A stretch of DNA of 64,000 nt from Bacteroidales bacterium (GTDB taxonomy: Bacteria > Bacteroidota > Bacteroidia > Bacteroidales > Marinilabiliaceae), in the NCBI GenBank assembly GCA_003249255.1, contig QKJP01000049.1, forward strand, positions 372,001 through 436,000, read 5' to 3'. The notes below the pieces were generated by a model, which was given only the letters and a program-made list of their open reading frames with translations, was not told where the DNA came from and searched no databases. A program made the translations under genes and the position numbers. Positions within the stretch are counted from its first letter, which is position 1; every line of letters starts with the position of its first letter. This document shows positions 52,350-62,063 of the stretch, piece after piece.

Positions 52350-53069
52350 ATGATTGATCATATAAAAGTTGAAGACATCATGTTTTTGGATATTGAAACA
52401 GTTCCTCAAGAGGCTGGTTTTGATGATGTTTCGCCGGAGTTACAGGAGCTATGGGACAAAAAGTCTCAGTTCTTTAGAAAAGACGATGAGTTGCCCGAAG
52501 ATGTTTATCAACGAGCCGGAATTTATGCCGAGTTTGGTAAGATTGTTTGTATATCCGTTGGTGTTCTATCTCATAAAGATGGTCAGGAAAAATTTAGGGT
52601 AAAATCCTTCGCAAGCCATGATGAGATAGCCTTGCTTAGTGAGTTTGCACAGATGCTTAATGGGTTTACTAAAGATCCTAAAAAGAATTTATGTGGTCAT
52701 AATGTAAAAGAATTTGATATTCCTTTTATTGCTCGACGCATGTTAATCCATGGAGTCAAGCTGCCTGCAATTATTGATGTGGCGGGAAAAAAACCTTGGG
52801 AGGTGAAGTTTATCGATACTTTAGATTTATGGAAATTTGGTGACTATAAACACTATACCTCTTTGAATTTGCTTACCACCATTTTTAATATTCCATCTCC
52901 CAAAGATGATATCGATGGTAGTCAGGTTGCCTCCGTTTACTACGAAGAAAAAGATTTGGATAGAATTGCCCGGTATTGCGAGAAAGATGTATTTGCTACT
53001 GCTCAATTGTTGTTGAAGTTCAAAGGGATGCCAATTTTACCCCAAGAAGCTTTTGAACATGTGGGATAA
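52350..53069 (+). CDS. Predicted 3'-5' exonuclease, PolB-like
   Basis: The 239-residue protein has FLDIETVP with the DxE metal ligands Asp14 and Glu16. Next come NLCGHNVKEFDIPFIARRM (ExoII-type) and IARYCEKDVFATAQLL (ExoIII-type). This is the DnaQ-like fold of the stand-alone PolB exonuclease family. It would trim single-stranded DNA 3' ends. No polymerase lies nearby. Confidence 0.85.
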   Translation: MIDHIKVEDIMFLDIETVPQEAGFDDVSPELQELWDKKSQFFRKDDELPEDVYQRAGIYAEFGKIVCISVGVLSHKDGQEKFRVKSFASHDEIALLSEFAQMLNGFTKDPKKNLCGHNVKEFDIPFIARRMLIHGVKLPAIIDVAGKKPWEVKFIDTLDLWKFGDYKHYTSLNLLTTIFNIPSPKDDIDGSQVASVYYEEKDLDRIARYCEKDVFATAQLLLKFKGMPILPQEAFEHVG

Positions 53070-53195
53070 TGAAATAGCCTATGATACAGTTAAGAGGATG
53101 GAATTAAAATCGTAACATAGTCCTGACTTCTGTAATTAGCGGTGGAATTAAAGGCTTTTATGTTATTTCCGAAAAACTATTTCAATTGTTATCCT

Positions 53196-53221
53196 CAGCT
53201 AGGGGCTAAGGGCTAGAAGCT
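53196..53221. repeat. Decayed GGGCTAG-type repeat running into a stop codon
   Basis: CAGCTAGGGGCTAAGGGCTA followed by GAAGCT consists of degenerate GGGCTAG units, similar in style to 14711-14743. It overlaps the last five codons and the stop codon of the alpha/beta hydrolase gene, so the repeat supplies that protein's C-terminus. Confidence 0.5.
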
Positions 53222-54045
53222 GTTATGGAAACGTTGTCTTCATCTAACAAAAAATAATTTAGTGTTTTAATGAGAAGCTCAGGTTGATCTGCGTGAATCC
53301 AATGACCCGCATTGGGAAGCCTTACAAAATCAGCATTAGGAAAGAGTTTTCTGGCAGTAAAAGGATCGTCTTCCAGAAAATAATTTGAGTTTTCTCCGGA
53401 TATAAACAATGTGGGTAAAGTACAGGTTTGTTCCATGGTGTTAATGTGAGAAAAACCATCCATTATTTCCGGTAGGTTGTTTTTTAGAGCTTTGATATTT
53501 AAGCGCCAGTGAAATTCATTATTGTTATCTCGTTCGATGTTTTTTAATAAGAATTGACGAATTCTTTCGCTCGATATATTTTGAGATAAGGCTTTATCTA
53601 ATTCATTTCTGCTTTTTGCTTCATGGAGATTTAATTCTAGTAATGAATTAATGATGTGGCCGTGGTCGTTGATGTTTTGAGAGAAGTTACTAAAACTAGC
53701 GTACGATTTTGGAGCAATGTCAAGGATAACCAGTTTTTGAATAAACTCCGGATAGTTTAAAGCGAATCTCATGGCAACTTTTCCACCCATGGAATGGCCA
53801 ATGAGGTTGAAGTCTTTAAGATTTTTCTTTTCAAAAAGTTCATGTAAATCATCCACCATGGCATTAAAGGTCATCTCATCGGAATGTCCTGATTTGCCAT
53901 GGTTTCGTAAATCGACCAATACTAGCTTATAATCGTTTTGAAGTTGTTTTGCTATAGAGAGCCAGTTGTCTGATGAGCCGTAAAGCCCATGCAGGATAAT
54001 GGTTGGTGTTCCTTTTGAGCCTAGCTCCCTATAGAATAGTTCCAT
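53206..54045 (-). CDS. Alpha/beta-fold hydrolase (YbfF-like esterase)
   Basis: The 279-residue cytosolic protein has HGLYGSSDNW (oxyanion region), nucleophile Ser85 in GHSMGG and a likely catalytic His248 in NAGHWIHADQPE. The pattern is like YbfF acyl-CoA esterases, but the natural substrate is unknown. Its ATG overlaps the pdxJ stop codon by one base, so translation is coupled to pdxJ. The last five residues come from a short-unit repeat. Confidence 0.85.
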   Translation of the reverse strand: MELFYRELGSKGTPTIILHGLYGSSDNWLSIAKQLQNDYKLVLVDLRNHGKSGHSDEMTFNAMVDDLHELFEKKNLKDFNLIGHSMGGKVAMRFALNYPEFIQKLVILDIAPKSYASFSNFSQNINDHGHIINSLLELNLHEAKSRNELDKALSQNISSERIRQFLLKNIERDNNNEFHWRLNIKALKNNLPEIMDGFSHINTMEQTCTLPTLFISGENSNYFLEDDPFTARKLFPNADFVRLPNAGHWIHADQPELLIKTLNYFLLDEDNVSITASSP

Positions 54046-54764
54046 TATTTTTTAAGGAGTTGATTTTTATATTCTTGAATGGTTTTTTCCAATCCTAGAT
54101 ATAAGGCGTCGCAAATTAATGCATGACCTATTGAAACCTCTTTAAGAAAAGGAATTTTCTCGTTAAAGAATTTTAGATTTTCAAGGCTTAAATCGTGACC
54201 TGCATTAATTTTTAAACCAATTTTATTGGCCAGATTTGCAGCTTCTATAAAAGGAGCAATTGCAGCTTCTTTATTTTTAGCATAACCTGCCGCATAGGGT
54301 TCGGTATAGAGTTCAATCCTGTCAGTATTGGTTTTTACTGCGTTCTGGATGTTTTCTAAATTCGTATCTATAAAAATTGATGTACGGATACCCGCTTCGC
54401 TAAATTGACCAATCACATCCTGAAGAAAAGATAAGTTGTTTACCGTGTCCCAGCCTGCATTTGAAGTAATTGCTTCAGGTGGATCAGGCACAAGTGTTAC
54501 TTGGTTCGGTTTTGCTTTTAGAACAAGATCAATGAATTTTTTTGTTGGGTAACCTTCAATGTTAAATTCAGTATAGACAATTGGACGTAAGTCAAGTACA
54601 TCTTTGTAACGAACATGGCGCTCATCCGGACGTGGGTGTACGGTTATTCCTTCTGCTCCGAAATTCTGAATGTCTTTTGCCGCTTTAATTAAATCCGGCA
54701 TGTTGCCACCTCTGGCATTTCGAACAGTTGCAATTTTATTGATGTTAACACTAAGTTTTGTCAT
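54045..54764 (-). CDS. pdxJ: Pyridoxine 5'-phosphate synthase
   Basis: The enzyme performs the final ring closure of DXP-dependent vitamin B6 synthesis. The 239 residues begin [17 protein letters not shown] and contain [26 protein letters not shown] and [12 protein letters not shown], all typical of PdxJ. It is coupled to the alpha/beta hydrolase gene downstream. Confidence 0.95.
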   Translation of the reverse strand: MTKLSVNINKIATVRNARGGNMPDLIKAAKDIQNFGAEGITVHPRPDERHVRYKDVLDLRPIVYTEFNIEGYPTKKFIDLVLKAKPNQVTLVPDPPEAITSNAGWDTVNNLSFLQDVIGQFSEAGIRTSIFIDTNLENIQNAVKTNTDRIELYTEPYAAGYAKNKEAAIAPFIEAANLANKIGLKINAGHDLSLENLKFFNEKIPFLKEVSIGHALICDALYLGLEKTIQEYKNQLLKK

Positions 54765-54924
54765 GTTCTTTATTCTTGTCCTTAACTATTTTTAAAAAGC
54801 AATTATATAATAACCATCCTACTTTTTGATTGTTGAATTCTTAGAAGTATATTTATACTAACAATCGAAACAAAGAGCGGTTGTTGTAGTGGGCAAAATT
54901 ATAAAGTATTTCTAAAACTAATCT

Positions 54925-55590
54925 ATGTTAGCGAAAGAATTAATATCAGATGTGGTTCCTTCCTTAAAGACTTCCGATTCGGGCTTGGATGCCTTGAACT
55001 GGATGGAAGTTTTTAGAGTAAGTCATTTGCCAATAGTCAATAATAAAACTTTTTTAGGGCTGATCTCTGATATTGATATTTATGATTTGAATTCGGCAGA
55101 TGAGCCACTTGGTAATCATGCGCTTTCCTATGAGGCGCCTTATGTGTATGATTATCAGCATATATATGACGTAGTAGAGACGGCCTCTCGATTGAAATTA
55201 ACCGTGATTCCTGTATTAAATGATGATAAAGAATATCTGGGATTAATTACTCAAAGCGATTTGTTGCATCATTTTGCTGATTTAATTGCGGCTCATACTC
55301 CAGGAGGCATTATTTTATTGGATTTGTTGCCGCGGGATTATTCCTTGCCTGAAATCGCCAGAATTGTTGAAGATGCAGAGGCCAAAATATTGAGTCTGTA
55401 TGTAACTCAGCCCTTTGGTAATGAGCAATACAGTGTTACCATTAAGTTGAATCGAACTGATGTGCAGCCGGTTTTAAATGCGTTTGAGCGATATGGATAT
55501 ACAGTGGGGGTTGCTTATGTAGGTGAGAATGCTTATGATGATGCCGCTCAACGTAACTATGATTCTTTAATGAAGTATTTAAGCATCTAA
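54925..55590 (+). CDS. CBS-domain protein with ACT-like C-terminus
   Basis: The 221 residues consist of two CBS motifs (about 1-125; RVSHLPIVNNKTFLGLISD and KLTVIPVLNDDKEYLGLITQ). A C-terminal alpha-beta segment (about 127-200, GGIILLDLLPRDYSLPEIAR) resembles an ACT domain. Such proteins sense adenine nucleotides. It precedes nadK by about 130 bp on the same strand; this adjacency is common in Bacteroidota, and a role in sensing nucleotide status is plausible but unproven. Confidence 0.82.
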   Translation: MLAKELISDVVPSLKTSDSGLDALNWMEVFRVSHLPIVNNKTFLGLISDIDIYDLNSADEPLGNHALSYEAPYVYDYQHIYDVVETASRLKLTVIPVLNDDKEYLGLITQSDLLHHFADLIAAHTPGGIILLDLLPRDYSLPEIARIVEDAEAKILSLYVTQPFGNEQYSVTIKLNRTDVQPVLNAFERYGYTVGVAYVGENAYDDAAQRNYDSLMKYLSI

Positions 55591-55718
55591 ATTATTTCTC
55601 CTTCTTTAAAATGTTTTACTTTTGCTCGTAGTCGTGTTAAAAGGCTGGTCGTTTTAGAAGTTAATAATGGTCTAAAAGCGATTGAATTTAATGAAAAGGT
55701 AGAACTAATAAATCCATT

Positions 55719-56603
55719 TTGAGAACCAAAATTGCCATATTTGGAAAAGTACTTTCAAAGAGTTTCCATACTTCTTGTGTAGATCTTTTTTCTATTTTGA
55801 AAAAGTTTGAGGTTGATGTTGTAATATATAAACCCTTTTATGAGTTTTTATTGTCGGAAGTCAAGATGAAACCTGATGTCGTTGGTTTTTTTGAAGGAGA
55901 GACCCGATTGGAAGATGTAGATTTGGTTTTTAGTATTGGTGGAGACGGAACTTTTCTCGAATCAGTGTCTTATGTTCGTGATTCAGGTATTCCCATTGTA
56001 GGAATTAATACCGGCCGGCTTGGTTTTTTGGCAGATATCTCACAGAATGACATGCGTAAGGTCGTGAGCGATATTTTAACGGGAACTTATAAATGTCGAG
56101 AGATCGAATTATTGTCCTTGTATACCGGTGGTGATGAGTTTGGTTATAGAAATTTTGCATTAAATGAGTTGGCAATATCCAAAAGAGATAGTTCTGCCAT
56201 GATATCTATTCATACTTATTTAAATGATGAGTTCTTGACTTCCTATTGGGCAGATGGCTTAATTATTGCCACACCAACGGGTTCAACAGCCTATTCGATG
56301 AGTGTTGGTGGACCAATTGTTCATCCTCTATCTCAAAGTTTTATCATTACACCCATTGCCCCACATAATTTAACGGTACGACCCATGGTAGTGCCCAATG
56401 ATGTAGAGATTACCTTAAAAATTGATGGAAGAGATAGTAATTTTTTGGCTTCCTTAGATTCGCGTAGTGTTGTTTTTGAAAATACTGTCTCCATAAGGGT
56501 TAAAAAAGCAGATTTTAAAATCCGAGTTGTGGAATTGCCGGATCATTCTTTTTATTCAACACTGCGGAATAAATTGATGTGGGGAGCTGATAGACGCAAT
56601 TAG
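55719..56603 (+). CDS. nadK: NAD kinase
   Basis: The enzyme phosphorylates NAD to NADP in the cytosol. The 294 residues contain GGDGTFLES (catalytic/ATP), NTGRLGFLADIS and the NAD-binding ATPTGSTAYSMSVGGPIV. No in-frame ATG precedes the conserved start region, so translation probably begins at TTG 55719. Confidence 0.94.
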   Translation: MRTKIAIFGKVLSKSFHTSCVDLFSILKKFEVDVVIYKPFYEFLLSEVKMKPDVVGFFEGETRLEDVDLVFSIGGDGTFLESVSYVRDSGIPIVGINTGRLGFLADISQNDMRKVVSDILTGTYKCREIELLSLYTGGDEFGYRNFALNELAISKRDSSAMISIHTYLNDEFLTSYWADGLIIATPTGSTAYSMSVGGPIVHPLSQSFIITPIAPHNLTVRPMVVPNDVEITLKIDGRDSNFLASLDSRSVVFENTVSIRVKKADFKIRVVELPDHSFYSTLRNKLMWGADRRN

Positions 56604-56733
56604 CGTTAAAGTTTAGTTAAACTTATTTTTCAAACTTAGAGCAGGCAATATTTTTATAAAAAAATGGTTATAATCATACCTCGTAATCTATAAATGACAC
56701 TAAGCGAGAGGCATGGTTTTTAATTTTAAATAT

Positions 56734-56741
56734 TACTTTTG
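56734..56741 (+). promoter_or_regulatory. Candidate -7 element for porG
   Basis: TACTTTTG matches TAnnTTTG. Its last base is the first base of the GTG codon at 56741, so that codon cannot be the translation start if this promoter is used. Confidence 0.45.
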
Positions 56742-56767
56742 TGGCTGTTGAAAAAAAACAGAATAAG

Positions 56768-57532
56768 TTGGGATGGAATAAGTATAACGACCTTTGTCTA
56801 CTCGATGGTAAGCAATTACTTAAACAGTTTGTTTGTGTAGTGCTTCTATGTTTGACCTATGTGAGTGCTGCTCAGGCTCAACACCGCATTGAGTTGGGTG
56901 GATTTGTGGGAGCTTCATATTACAATGGTGATTTAAATCCATCCATTCCTTTCCTGAATTCAAATTTTGCCTTTGGTGGTATTGGTCGATATGTGTTTAC
57001 AGATCGTATAGCTCTTAAGGGGACAGCTACTATAGGTCGAATTTCAGGTTCTTATCCGGATGGGGATGTCAGGTATTATGAATATCCCGATGAAGAAAGA
57101 GAATACAACTTTAGTAGAAGGATAGGTGATGTGTCTGCTCAAATCGAGTTTAATTTTCTTTCGTATGATCATCGCTTTATTAGCAACACTGTTTTTTCTC
57201 CGTATTTATCCATGGGGCTTGCAACAACTGTTTATTCATCTGCATCACGTGAAGATGAAAATGAAGGTACAAGAATTGTATTATCTTTGCCTTTTGGGTT
57301 TGGTGTTAAGTATAAAGTGAATGATTGGGTTCGAATTGGTGCCGAATGGACTTTTCGAAAAACATTCGTAGATGATTTAGATTATCAGGAGGCAGGAGTA
57401 ATAGATCCTTCTGATCCATATAGATTTAACGAACAAGTGAGTACGCATAATAATGATTGGTACTCATTTGCAGGTGTTTATGTTACGTTTAGTATGTTTC
57501 GTAGAAAGAACACCTGTCAAAGTGGTTTTTAA
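56768..57532 (+). CDS. porG: Type IX secretion protein PorG-like (DUF6089)
   Basis: This is an outer-membrane barrel protein of the DUF6089/PorG group needed for type IX secretion. The frame is open from GTG 56741, but that codon overlaps a -7 box. I therefore place the start at TTG 56768, giving about 254 residues; this choice is uncertain. The signal peptide core is FVCVVLLCLTYVSAAQA. The mature part starts HRIELGGFVGASYYNGDLNP, a recognisable DUF6089 opening, and ends in YSFAGVYVTFSMF. The next gene (uppS) begins 4 nt after the stop codon. The order porG-uppS-bamA is conserved in Bacteroidota. Confidence 0.8.
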   Translation: MGWNKYNDLCLLDGKQLLKQFVCVVLLCLTYVSAAQAQHRIELGGFVGASYYNGDLNPSIPFLNSNFAFGGIGRYVFTDRIALKGTATIGRISGSYPDGDVRYYEYPDEEREYNFSRRIGDVSAQIEFNFLSYDHRFISNTVFSPYLSMGLATTVYSSASREDENEGTRIVLSLPFGFGVKYKVNDWVRIGAEWTFRKTFVDDLDYQEAGVIDPSDPYRFNEQVSTHNNDWYSFAGVYVTFSMFRRKNTCQSGF

Positions 57533-57536
57533 TAGA

Positions 57537-58295
57537 ATGAATAACTCAGGTATGTCACTAAAAGACCAGCTGATTAAAGATAGATTGCCAAAACATGTGG
57601 CCGTTATCATGGATGGAAACGGACGTTGGGCAAAAAAAAGAGGAAATTCCAGAGTCTTTGGACATAAGAATGGAGTTAAAGCCGTACGAGAAGTAACTGA
57701 AGCAGCTGCTGAGCTCGGAATTGGTTACCTTACGTTATATGCATTTAGTACAGAGAATTGGAGTCGTCCTAAAGCTGAAGTGGAAGCTTTGATGGCTTTA
57801 TTGGTTTCTACCATAAGTTCTGAAACTAAAACATTAATGAAAAATAATGTAAGGTTAAATACAATTGGATGTCGAGATGCTTTACCCAAGGCTGTTTTGG
57901 CAAAGCTAGAGTCGTGTATTGAAGAAACATCTTCTAATTCTGGATTAACTCTTACTTTGGCGTTAAGTTACAGTTCTCAATGGGAAATTATTGAAGCTGT
58001 AAAGACGATTTCTACAAAGGTTAAAGATGGAAGTCTATTGGTTGAGGATATTACCTCCGAAAACTTCGGAGCTTATTTATCGACCAGCGGGATGCCTGAT
58101 CCGGAGTTGATGATTCGAACCAGTGGAGAGCACCGTATTAGTAACTTTTTACTTTGGCAATTGGCTTATGCTGAGTTTTATTTTACCGAAATCCTTTGGC
58201 CCGATTTTAGAAAGGAAGATTTTTATCAAGCTTTAATGGATTACCAGGGGCGTGAAAGAAGGTTTGGAAAAACCGGAGATCAGGTAAAAGCTTAA
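57537..58295 (+). CDS. uppS: Isoprenyl transferase (undecaprenyl diphosphate synthase)
   Basis: The enzyme makes the C55 lipid carrier for peptidoglycan and other envelope polymers. From the ATG at 57537 the protein has 252 residues. MDGNGRWAKKRG contains catalytic Asp26, and the C-terminal RTSGEHRISNFLLWQLAYAE is diagnostic. An in-frame start at 57453 would overlap porG by 80 nt and is rejected. It lies 85 nt upstream of bamA. Confidence 0.95.
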   Translation: MNNSGMSLKDQLIKDRLPKHVAVIMDGNGRWAKKRGNSRVFGHKNGVKAVREVTEAAAELGIGYLTLYAFSTENWSRPKAEVEALMALLVSTISSETKTLMKNNVRLNTIGCRDALPKAVLAKLESCIEETSSNSGLTLTLALSYSSQWEIIEAVKTISTKVKDGSLLVEDITSENFGAYLSTSGMPDPELMIRTSGEHRISNFLLWQLAYAEFYFTEILWPDFRKEDFYQALMDYQGRERRFGKTGDQVKA

Positions 58296-58379
58296 TCATC
58301 TTTTTCATTTAATGAAGTAAACCTGTGAATACAGGAAATGCATTAGATCAGTTTTGATCTAATTAAACTTAAATAATAC

Positions 58380-60956
58380 ATGAGAGTTTTTTTTCAATAT
58401 ATAATTATATCTACTCTAATCTTATTCGGTGCTAACTCAATTTTGGCTCAAGAAGATATTTCTACTATTTCGTATTCCGGTACTCCTCGTAAATATGAAG
58501 TCGCGGAGATTGAAATAAAAGGCATTGAGAATTTGGATTCAAAAATTCTTTTGAACATCAGTGGCATTCGAAAAGGTCAAAAGATTACAATACCCGGAGA
58601 TGAAATTTCTGAGGCCATCAGGAGATATTGGAAACATGGTCTTTTTTCTGATGTGGAAATTAGAGCAAGTAAAATAGAAGGTAATCAGGTATACTTAGAA
58701 ATTCATTTAAAGGAAAGACCACGTCTTTCAGAGATAACTTTTTATGGTCTTCGAAAAGGAGAAATCGAAACAATATCTGAAAAAGTAGCTATGATGAAGG
58801 GAACTCAGGTTACCCCTCACATGATAGATCGCGCTGAAAAATACATCAAAGATCATTTTATCGAAAAAGGCTTCTATAATACTGAAGTAAAAATTGTTCA
58901 ACGTGATGATCCAAGTAAGCCAAATTTTGTATTGTTAGATATTACAGTTGATAAAAAAGATAAAGTAAAGGTACGTACTTTAACTTTTGAAGGGAACGAA
59001 GTGTTAAGTTTCAATAAGTTAAACCGTACCATGAAAAAGACGAATGAGAAAGGAAAGATTAGAAATTTCTTCCGTTCAAAAAAGTTTATTCAAGAGGAGT
59101 ATGAGGCTGATATTGAGGCTTTAATTGATAAATACAATGAAATTGGGCATCGTGACATTTTAATAATTTCAGAAAAGGTTAGCAAAAACGATGATAATAC
59201 CGTAGATGTCTCTATTAAATTAGACGAAGGTCGTAAATATTATTTTGGGGATATCACCTGGGTGGGAAATAGTAAATACCCAAGCGATTTATTATCCTAC
59301 AATTTACGTATAAAAAAGGGAGATGTGTATAATCAGAAGTTACTGGATGAGCGTTTGTCTACTGCTGACGATGCGGTTCATAACCTGTACATGGATAAAG
59401 GGTATTTGTTTTCGAATATCAACCCCGTAGAAGTAAGAGTTGAAGGTGATACCATCGATCTTGAAATGCGTATTTATGAAGGACAGCAAGCGACTATAAA
59501 CAACGTAGTTGTAAAAGGAAATACGAAAACACATGAGCATGTCGTACGTCGTGAGATTCGTACAAAGCCGGGACAATTATTTAGTAAGTCTGAATTGATT
59601 CGAACAGTTCGTGAGTTAGCACAATTAGGGCACTTTAACCCGGAAGCAATTTCGCCGGATGTTCAACCCAACCAGGAAAATGGAACCGTAGACTTAGTTT
59701 ATAATTTAGAAGAGAAAGCCAATGACCAGGTGGAACTTTCAGGTGGTTATGGGGCAGGAATGTTTGTGGGCTCTTTAGGGTTGAAATTCACTAATTTCTC
59801 TGTGCGTAACTTCTTTAACGGTGAGGCATGGAGACCACTTCCAACGGGTGATGGTCAGACATTGTCGTTAAGAGCTCAAACTAATGGTACTTATTATCAG
59901 TCATACAGTGCCTCTTTTACTGAGCCTTGGGTGGGAGGAAAAAAACCTAACTCTTTAAGTTTTTCAGTTTATCATTCTATCACCACTGGTTTTAGTCGTT
60001 ATTCGAATTTGAATAGTTTTTATGGTAGTGGTTATAATACTGGATATGGTGGAATTAATCCGTATGCATATCAAAATGCAGATTCTGATAAGCACTTAAA
60101 GGTATCGGGTGTTTCTTTGGGATTTGGGAAAAGATTACGCTGGCCTGATGATTGGTTTCAACTATATTTAGAAACTAGTTACCAACGTTATGATATTAAA
60201 AACTGGACCTTTGCTGAAATGCGTAATGGGGTTGCTAATAATTTGAGTTTTAAAGTGATGTTGAGTCGTCGCTCCATAGATAATCCAATTTATACCCGAA
60301 GTGGATCCGATTTCTCTTTTGGACTTGAATTTACACCACCGTGGTCTTTAATTGATGGTAGAGATTGGTCACAAGAAAAAAATCCTGAAGTATTGTTCCA
60401 GAAAATCGAGTACCATAAATGGAAGTTTAAAGGAGTCTTATTTAAACCGCTTGATCGGAAGGAAAAGTTAGTGGTGATGTCTCGTGCTGAATATGGTTTC
60501 TTGGGTTATTATAACAAGAACCTTCGTTCCCCATTTGAAAAGTTTGTTTTGGGAGGAGATGGGATGACCGGTTACAGTATGTATGGTAGTGAAACCATTG
60601 GTTTACGTGGTTATGCTAATTCAGCATTAACACCTCGTGATGAATATGGAGGGGCAAATGGTAATATGTATACCAAGTTAACTATGGAGTTGAGATATCC
60701 GTTAGCCTTAAATCCTTCGGCAACTGTATTTGCACTTAGCTTTGTTGAGGCTGGTAATGCCTGGAGTGAGTTTGATCAGTTTAATCCTTTTGAATTGAGA
60801 CGTTCTGCCGGTGTAGGACTGAGAATCTTCTTACCTATTTTTGGTATGATGGGATTAGATTATGGTTATGGATTTGATGAAGATATTGTAGCAAAACAAC
60901 TTAGGAGAGCTCCTGACCCACATAATTTCCATTTTACCATGGGGCAAACTTTCTAG
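58380..60956 (+). CDS. bamA: Outer-membrane protein assembly factor BamA
   Basis: The central BAM subunit inserts beta-barrels into the outer membrane. The 858 residues comprise a signal peptide (1-23), five POTRA-type repeats (about 35-440) and a 16-stranded barrel (about 460-858). The barrel includes the RGY segment (GLRGYANS) and a terminal strand ending HFTMGQTF. It is followed by three OmpH-type periplasmic chaperone genes. Confidence 0.95.
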   Translation: MRVFFQYIIISTLILFGANSILAQEDISTISYSGTPRKYEVAEIEIKGIENLDSKILLNISGIRKGQKITIPGDEISEAIRRYWKHGLFSDVEIRASKIEGNQVYLEIHLKERPRLSEITFYGLRKGEIETISEKVAMMKGTQVTPHMIDRAEKYIKDHFIEKGFYNTEVKIVQRDDPSKPNFVLLDITVDKKDKVKVRTLTFEGNEVLSFNKLNRTMKKTNEKGKIRNFFRSKKFIQEEYEADIEALIDKYNEIGHRDILIISEKVSKNDDNTVDVSIKLDEGRKYYFGDITWVGNSKYPSDLLSYNLRIKKGDVYNQKLLDERLSTADDAVHNLYMDKGYLFSNINPVEVRVEGDTIDLEMRIYEGQQATINNVVVKGNTKTHEHVVRREIRTKPGQLFSKSELIRTVRELAQLGHFNPEAISPDVQPNQENGTVDLVYNLEEKANDQVELSGGYGAGMFVGSLGLKFTNFSVRNFFNGEAWRPLPTGDGQTLSLRAQTNGTYYQSYSASFTEPWVGGKKPNSLSFSVYHSITTGFSRYSNLNSFYGSGYNTGYGGINPYAYQNADSDKHLKVSGVSLGFGKRLRWPDDWFQLYLETSYQRYDIKNWTFAEMRNGVANNLSFKVMLSRRSIDNPIYTRSGSDFSFGLEFTPPWSLIDGRDWSQEKNPEVLFQKIEYHKWKFKGVLFKPLDRKEKLVVMSRAEYGFLGYYNKNLRSPFEKFVLGGDGMTGYSMYGSETIGLRGYANSALTPRDEYGGANGNMYTKLTMELRYPLALNPSATVFALSFVEAGNAWSEFDQFNPFELRRSAGVGLRIFLPIFGMMGLDYGYGFDEDIVAKQLRRAPDPHNFHFTMGQTF

Positions 60957-60997
60957 TTTTAGTTTACTATTTAAACTTAATAAAGAAAAATATAACT

Positions 60998-61510
60998 ATG
61001 AAAAAGATACTTTTATTTGCAATGCTAATGGTGAGCTCTTTAACTTTTGCTCAAAAGTTTGCATTTGTTGATTCGGAGTATATCCTTAAAAATATTCCGG
61101 CTTACGAAGCTGCTAATGAACAATTAAACCAGCTTTCAACCCAATGGCAAACAGAAATTGAAGCGAAGTTTGAAGAAGTGGCTCAACTCTATCAAAATTT
61201 CCAAACTGAAAATGTATTTCTTTCAAACGAAATGAAAGTGAAACGTGAAAATGAAATCGTTGAAAGAGAAAAGCAAGCTAAACAATTACAGAAACATTAC
61301 TTTGGACCGGAAGGCGAATTGTTTAAGCGTAGAGCCTCGTTAGTGAAGCCAATTCAAGATGAGGTGTTTAATGCTATTTCTGACATTGCTTCTGAAGAAG
61401 GTATTGGAGCTGTATTTGATAAAGCTTCAGGAATGGGCATTATGTATGTAGATACCAAAAGTGATATCAGTGATGATGTACTGATCAAACTTGGATATAA
61501 AGCAGAATAA
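60998..61510 (+). CDS. OmpH/Skp-type periplasmic chaperone 1
   Basis: The 170-residue protein has a signal peptide (1-18, ending TFAQ), the family opening FAFVDSEYILKNIPAYEAAN and a long helical coiled-coil middle (about 35-110). Skp proteins form trimers that hold unfolded outer-membrane proteins on the way to BamA. It lies 41 nt downstream of bamA. Confidence 0.92.
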   Translation: MKKILLFAMLMVSSLTFAQKFAFVDSEYILKNIPAYEAANEQLNQLSTQWQTEIEAKFEEVAQLYQNFQTENVFLSNEMKVKRENEIVEREKQAKQLQKHYFGPEGELFKRRASLVKPIQDEVFNAISDIASEEGIGAVFDKASGMGIMYVDTKSDISDDVLIKLGYKAE

Positions 61511-61537
61511 TTTTAATTGATACTTAGAATAGAAACA

Positions 61538-62050
61538 ATGAATAAGACGATCTTATTAGCAATTGCTATTGCTTTTACTTCTTTTTCATCTGTGTTAGCA
61601 CAGAAGCTAAAGTTTGGGCATATTAATACCATGGAGTTAATGGCATCTTTGCCCGAAATGCAAAGTGTTCAAACTGAATTGGAAACTGCTTTTTCAGAAA
61701 AAGAAAACCAGTTAACGACCATGCAAGAAGATTTAAGAGCTCAACAACAGGCCTACATGGAAACAGCTCAAGAAATGGGACCTGCAGCGAGGGCAGCCAA
61801 AGAAAAAGAGTTAATGGAGTTGAATCAAAAGGTTCAGCAGTTTTATGCCATGGCTCAACAGGAGATCAAACAGAAAGAACAAGAATTGCGTACGCCTATT
61901 GCTCAAAAAGTAAAACAAGCCATTCAAGATGTTGGTGACGAGAATGGATTTATGTATATATTTGAGGCTGTAAGTGGTATTGCGGTATATAAATCAAACG
62001 ATAGTGAGGATATAACTGCTTTAGTGAAAGCAAAATTAGGTGTTAATTAA
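61538..62050 (+). CDS. OmpH/Skp-type periplasmic chaperone 2
   Basis: From the ATG at 61538 the protein has 170 residues with a signal peptide (ending SVLAQ); the upstream TTG at 61517 would lengthen the signal needlessly. It contains KFGHINTMELMASLPEMQSV and a Gln/Glu-rich coiled coil. It is more similar to chaperone 3 than to chaperone 1, suggesting a later duplication. Confidence 0.92.
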   Translation: MNKTILLAIAIAFTSFSSVLAQKLKFGHINTMELMASLPEMQSVQTELETAFSEKENQLTTMQEDLRAQQQAYMETAQEMGPAARAAKEKELMELNQKVQQFYAMAQQEIKQKEQELRTPIAQKVKQAIQDVGDENGFMYIFEAVSGIAVYKSNDSEDITALVKAKLGVN

Positions 62051-62063
62051 GAAAAACTAAATT

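Noticed and set aside
57453-57536. Longer N-terminus for uppS overlapping porG
   Set aside because: It overlaps 80 nt of porG; the ATG at 57537, 4 nt after the porG stop, gives the normal family length.
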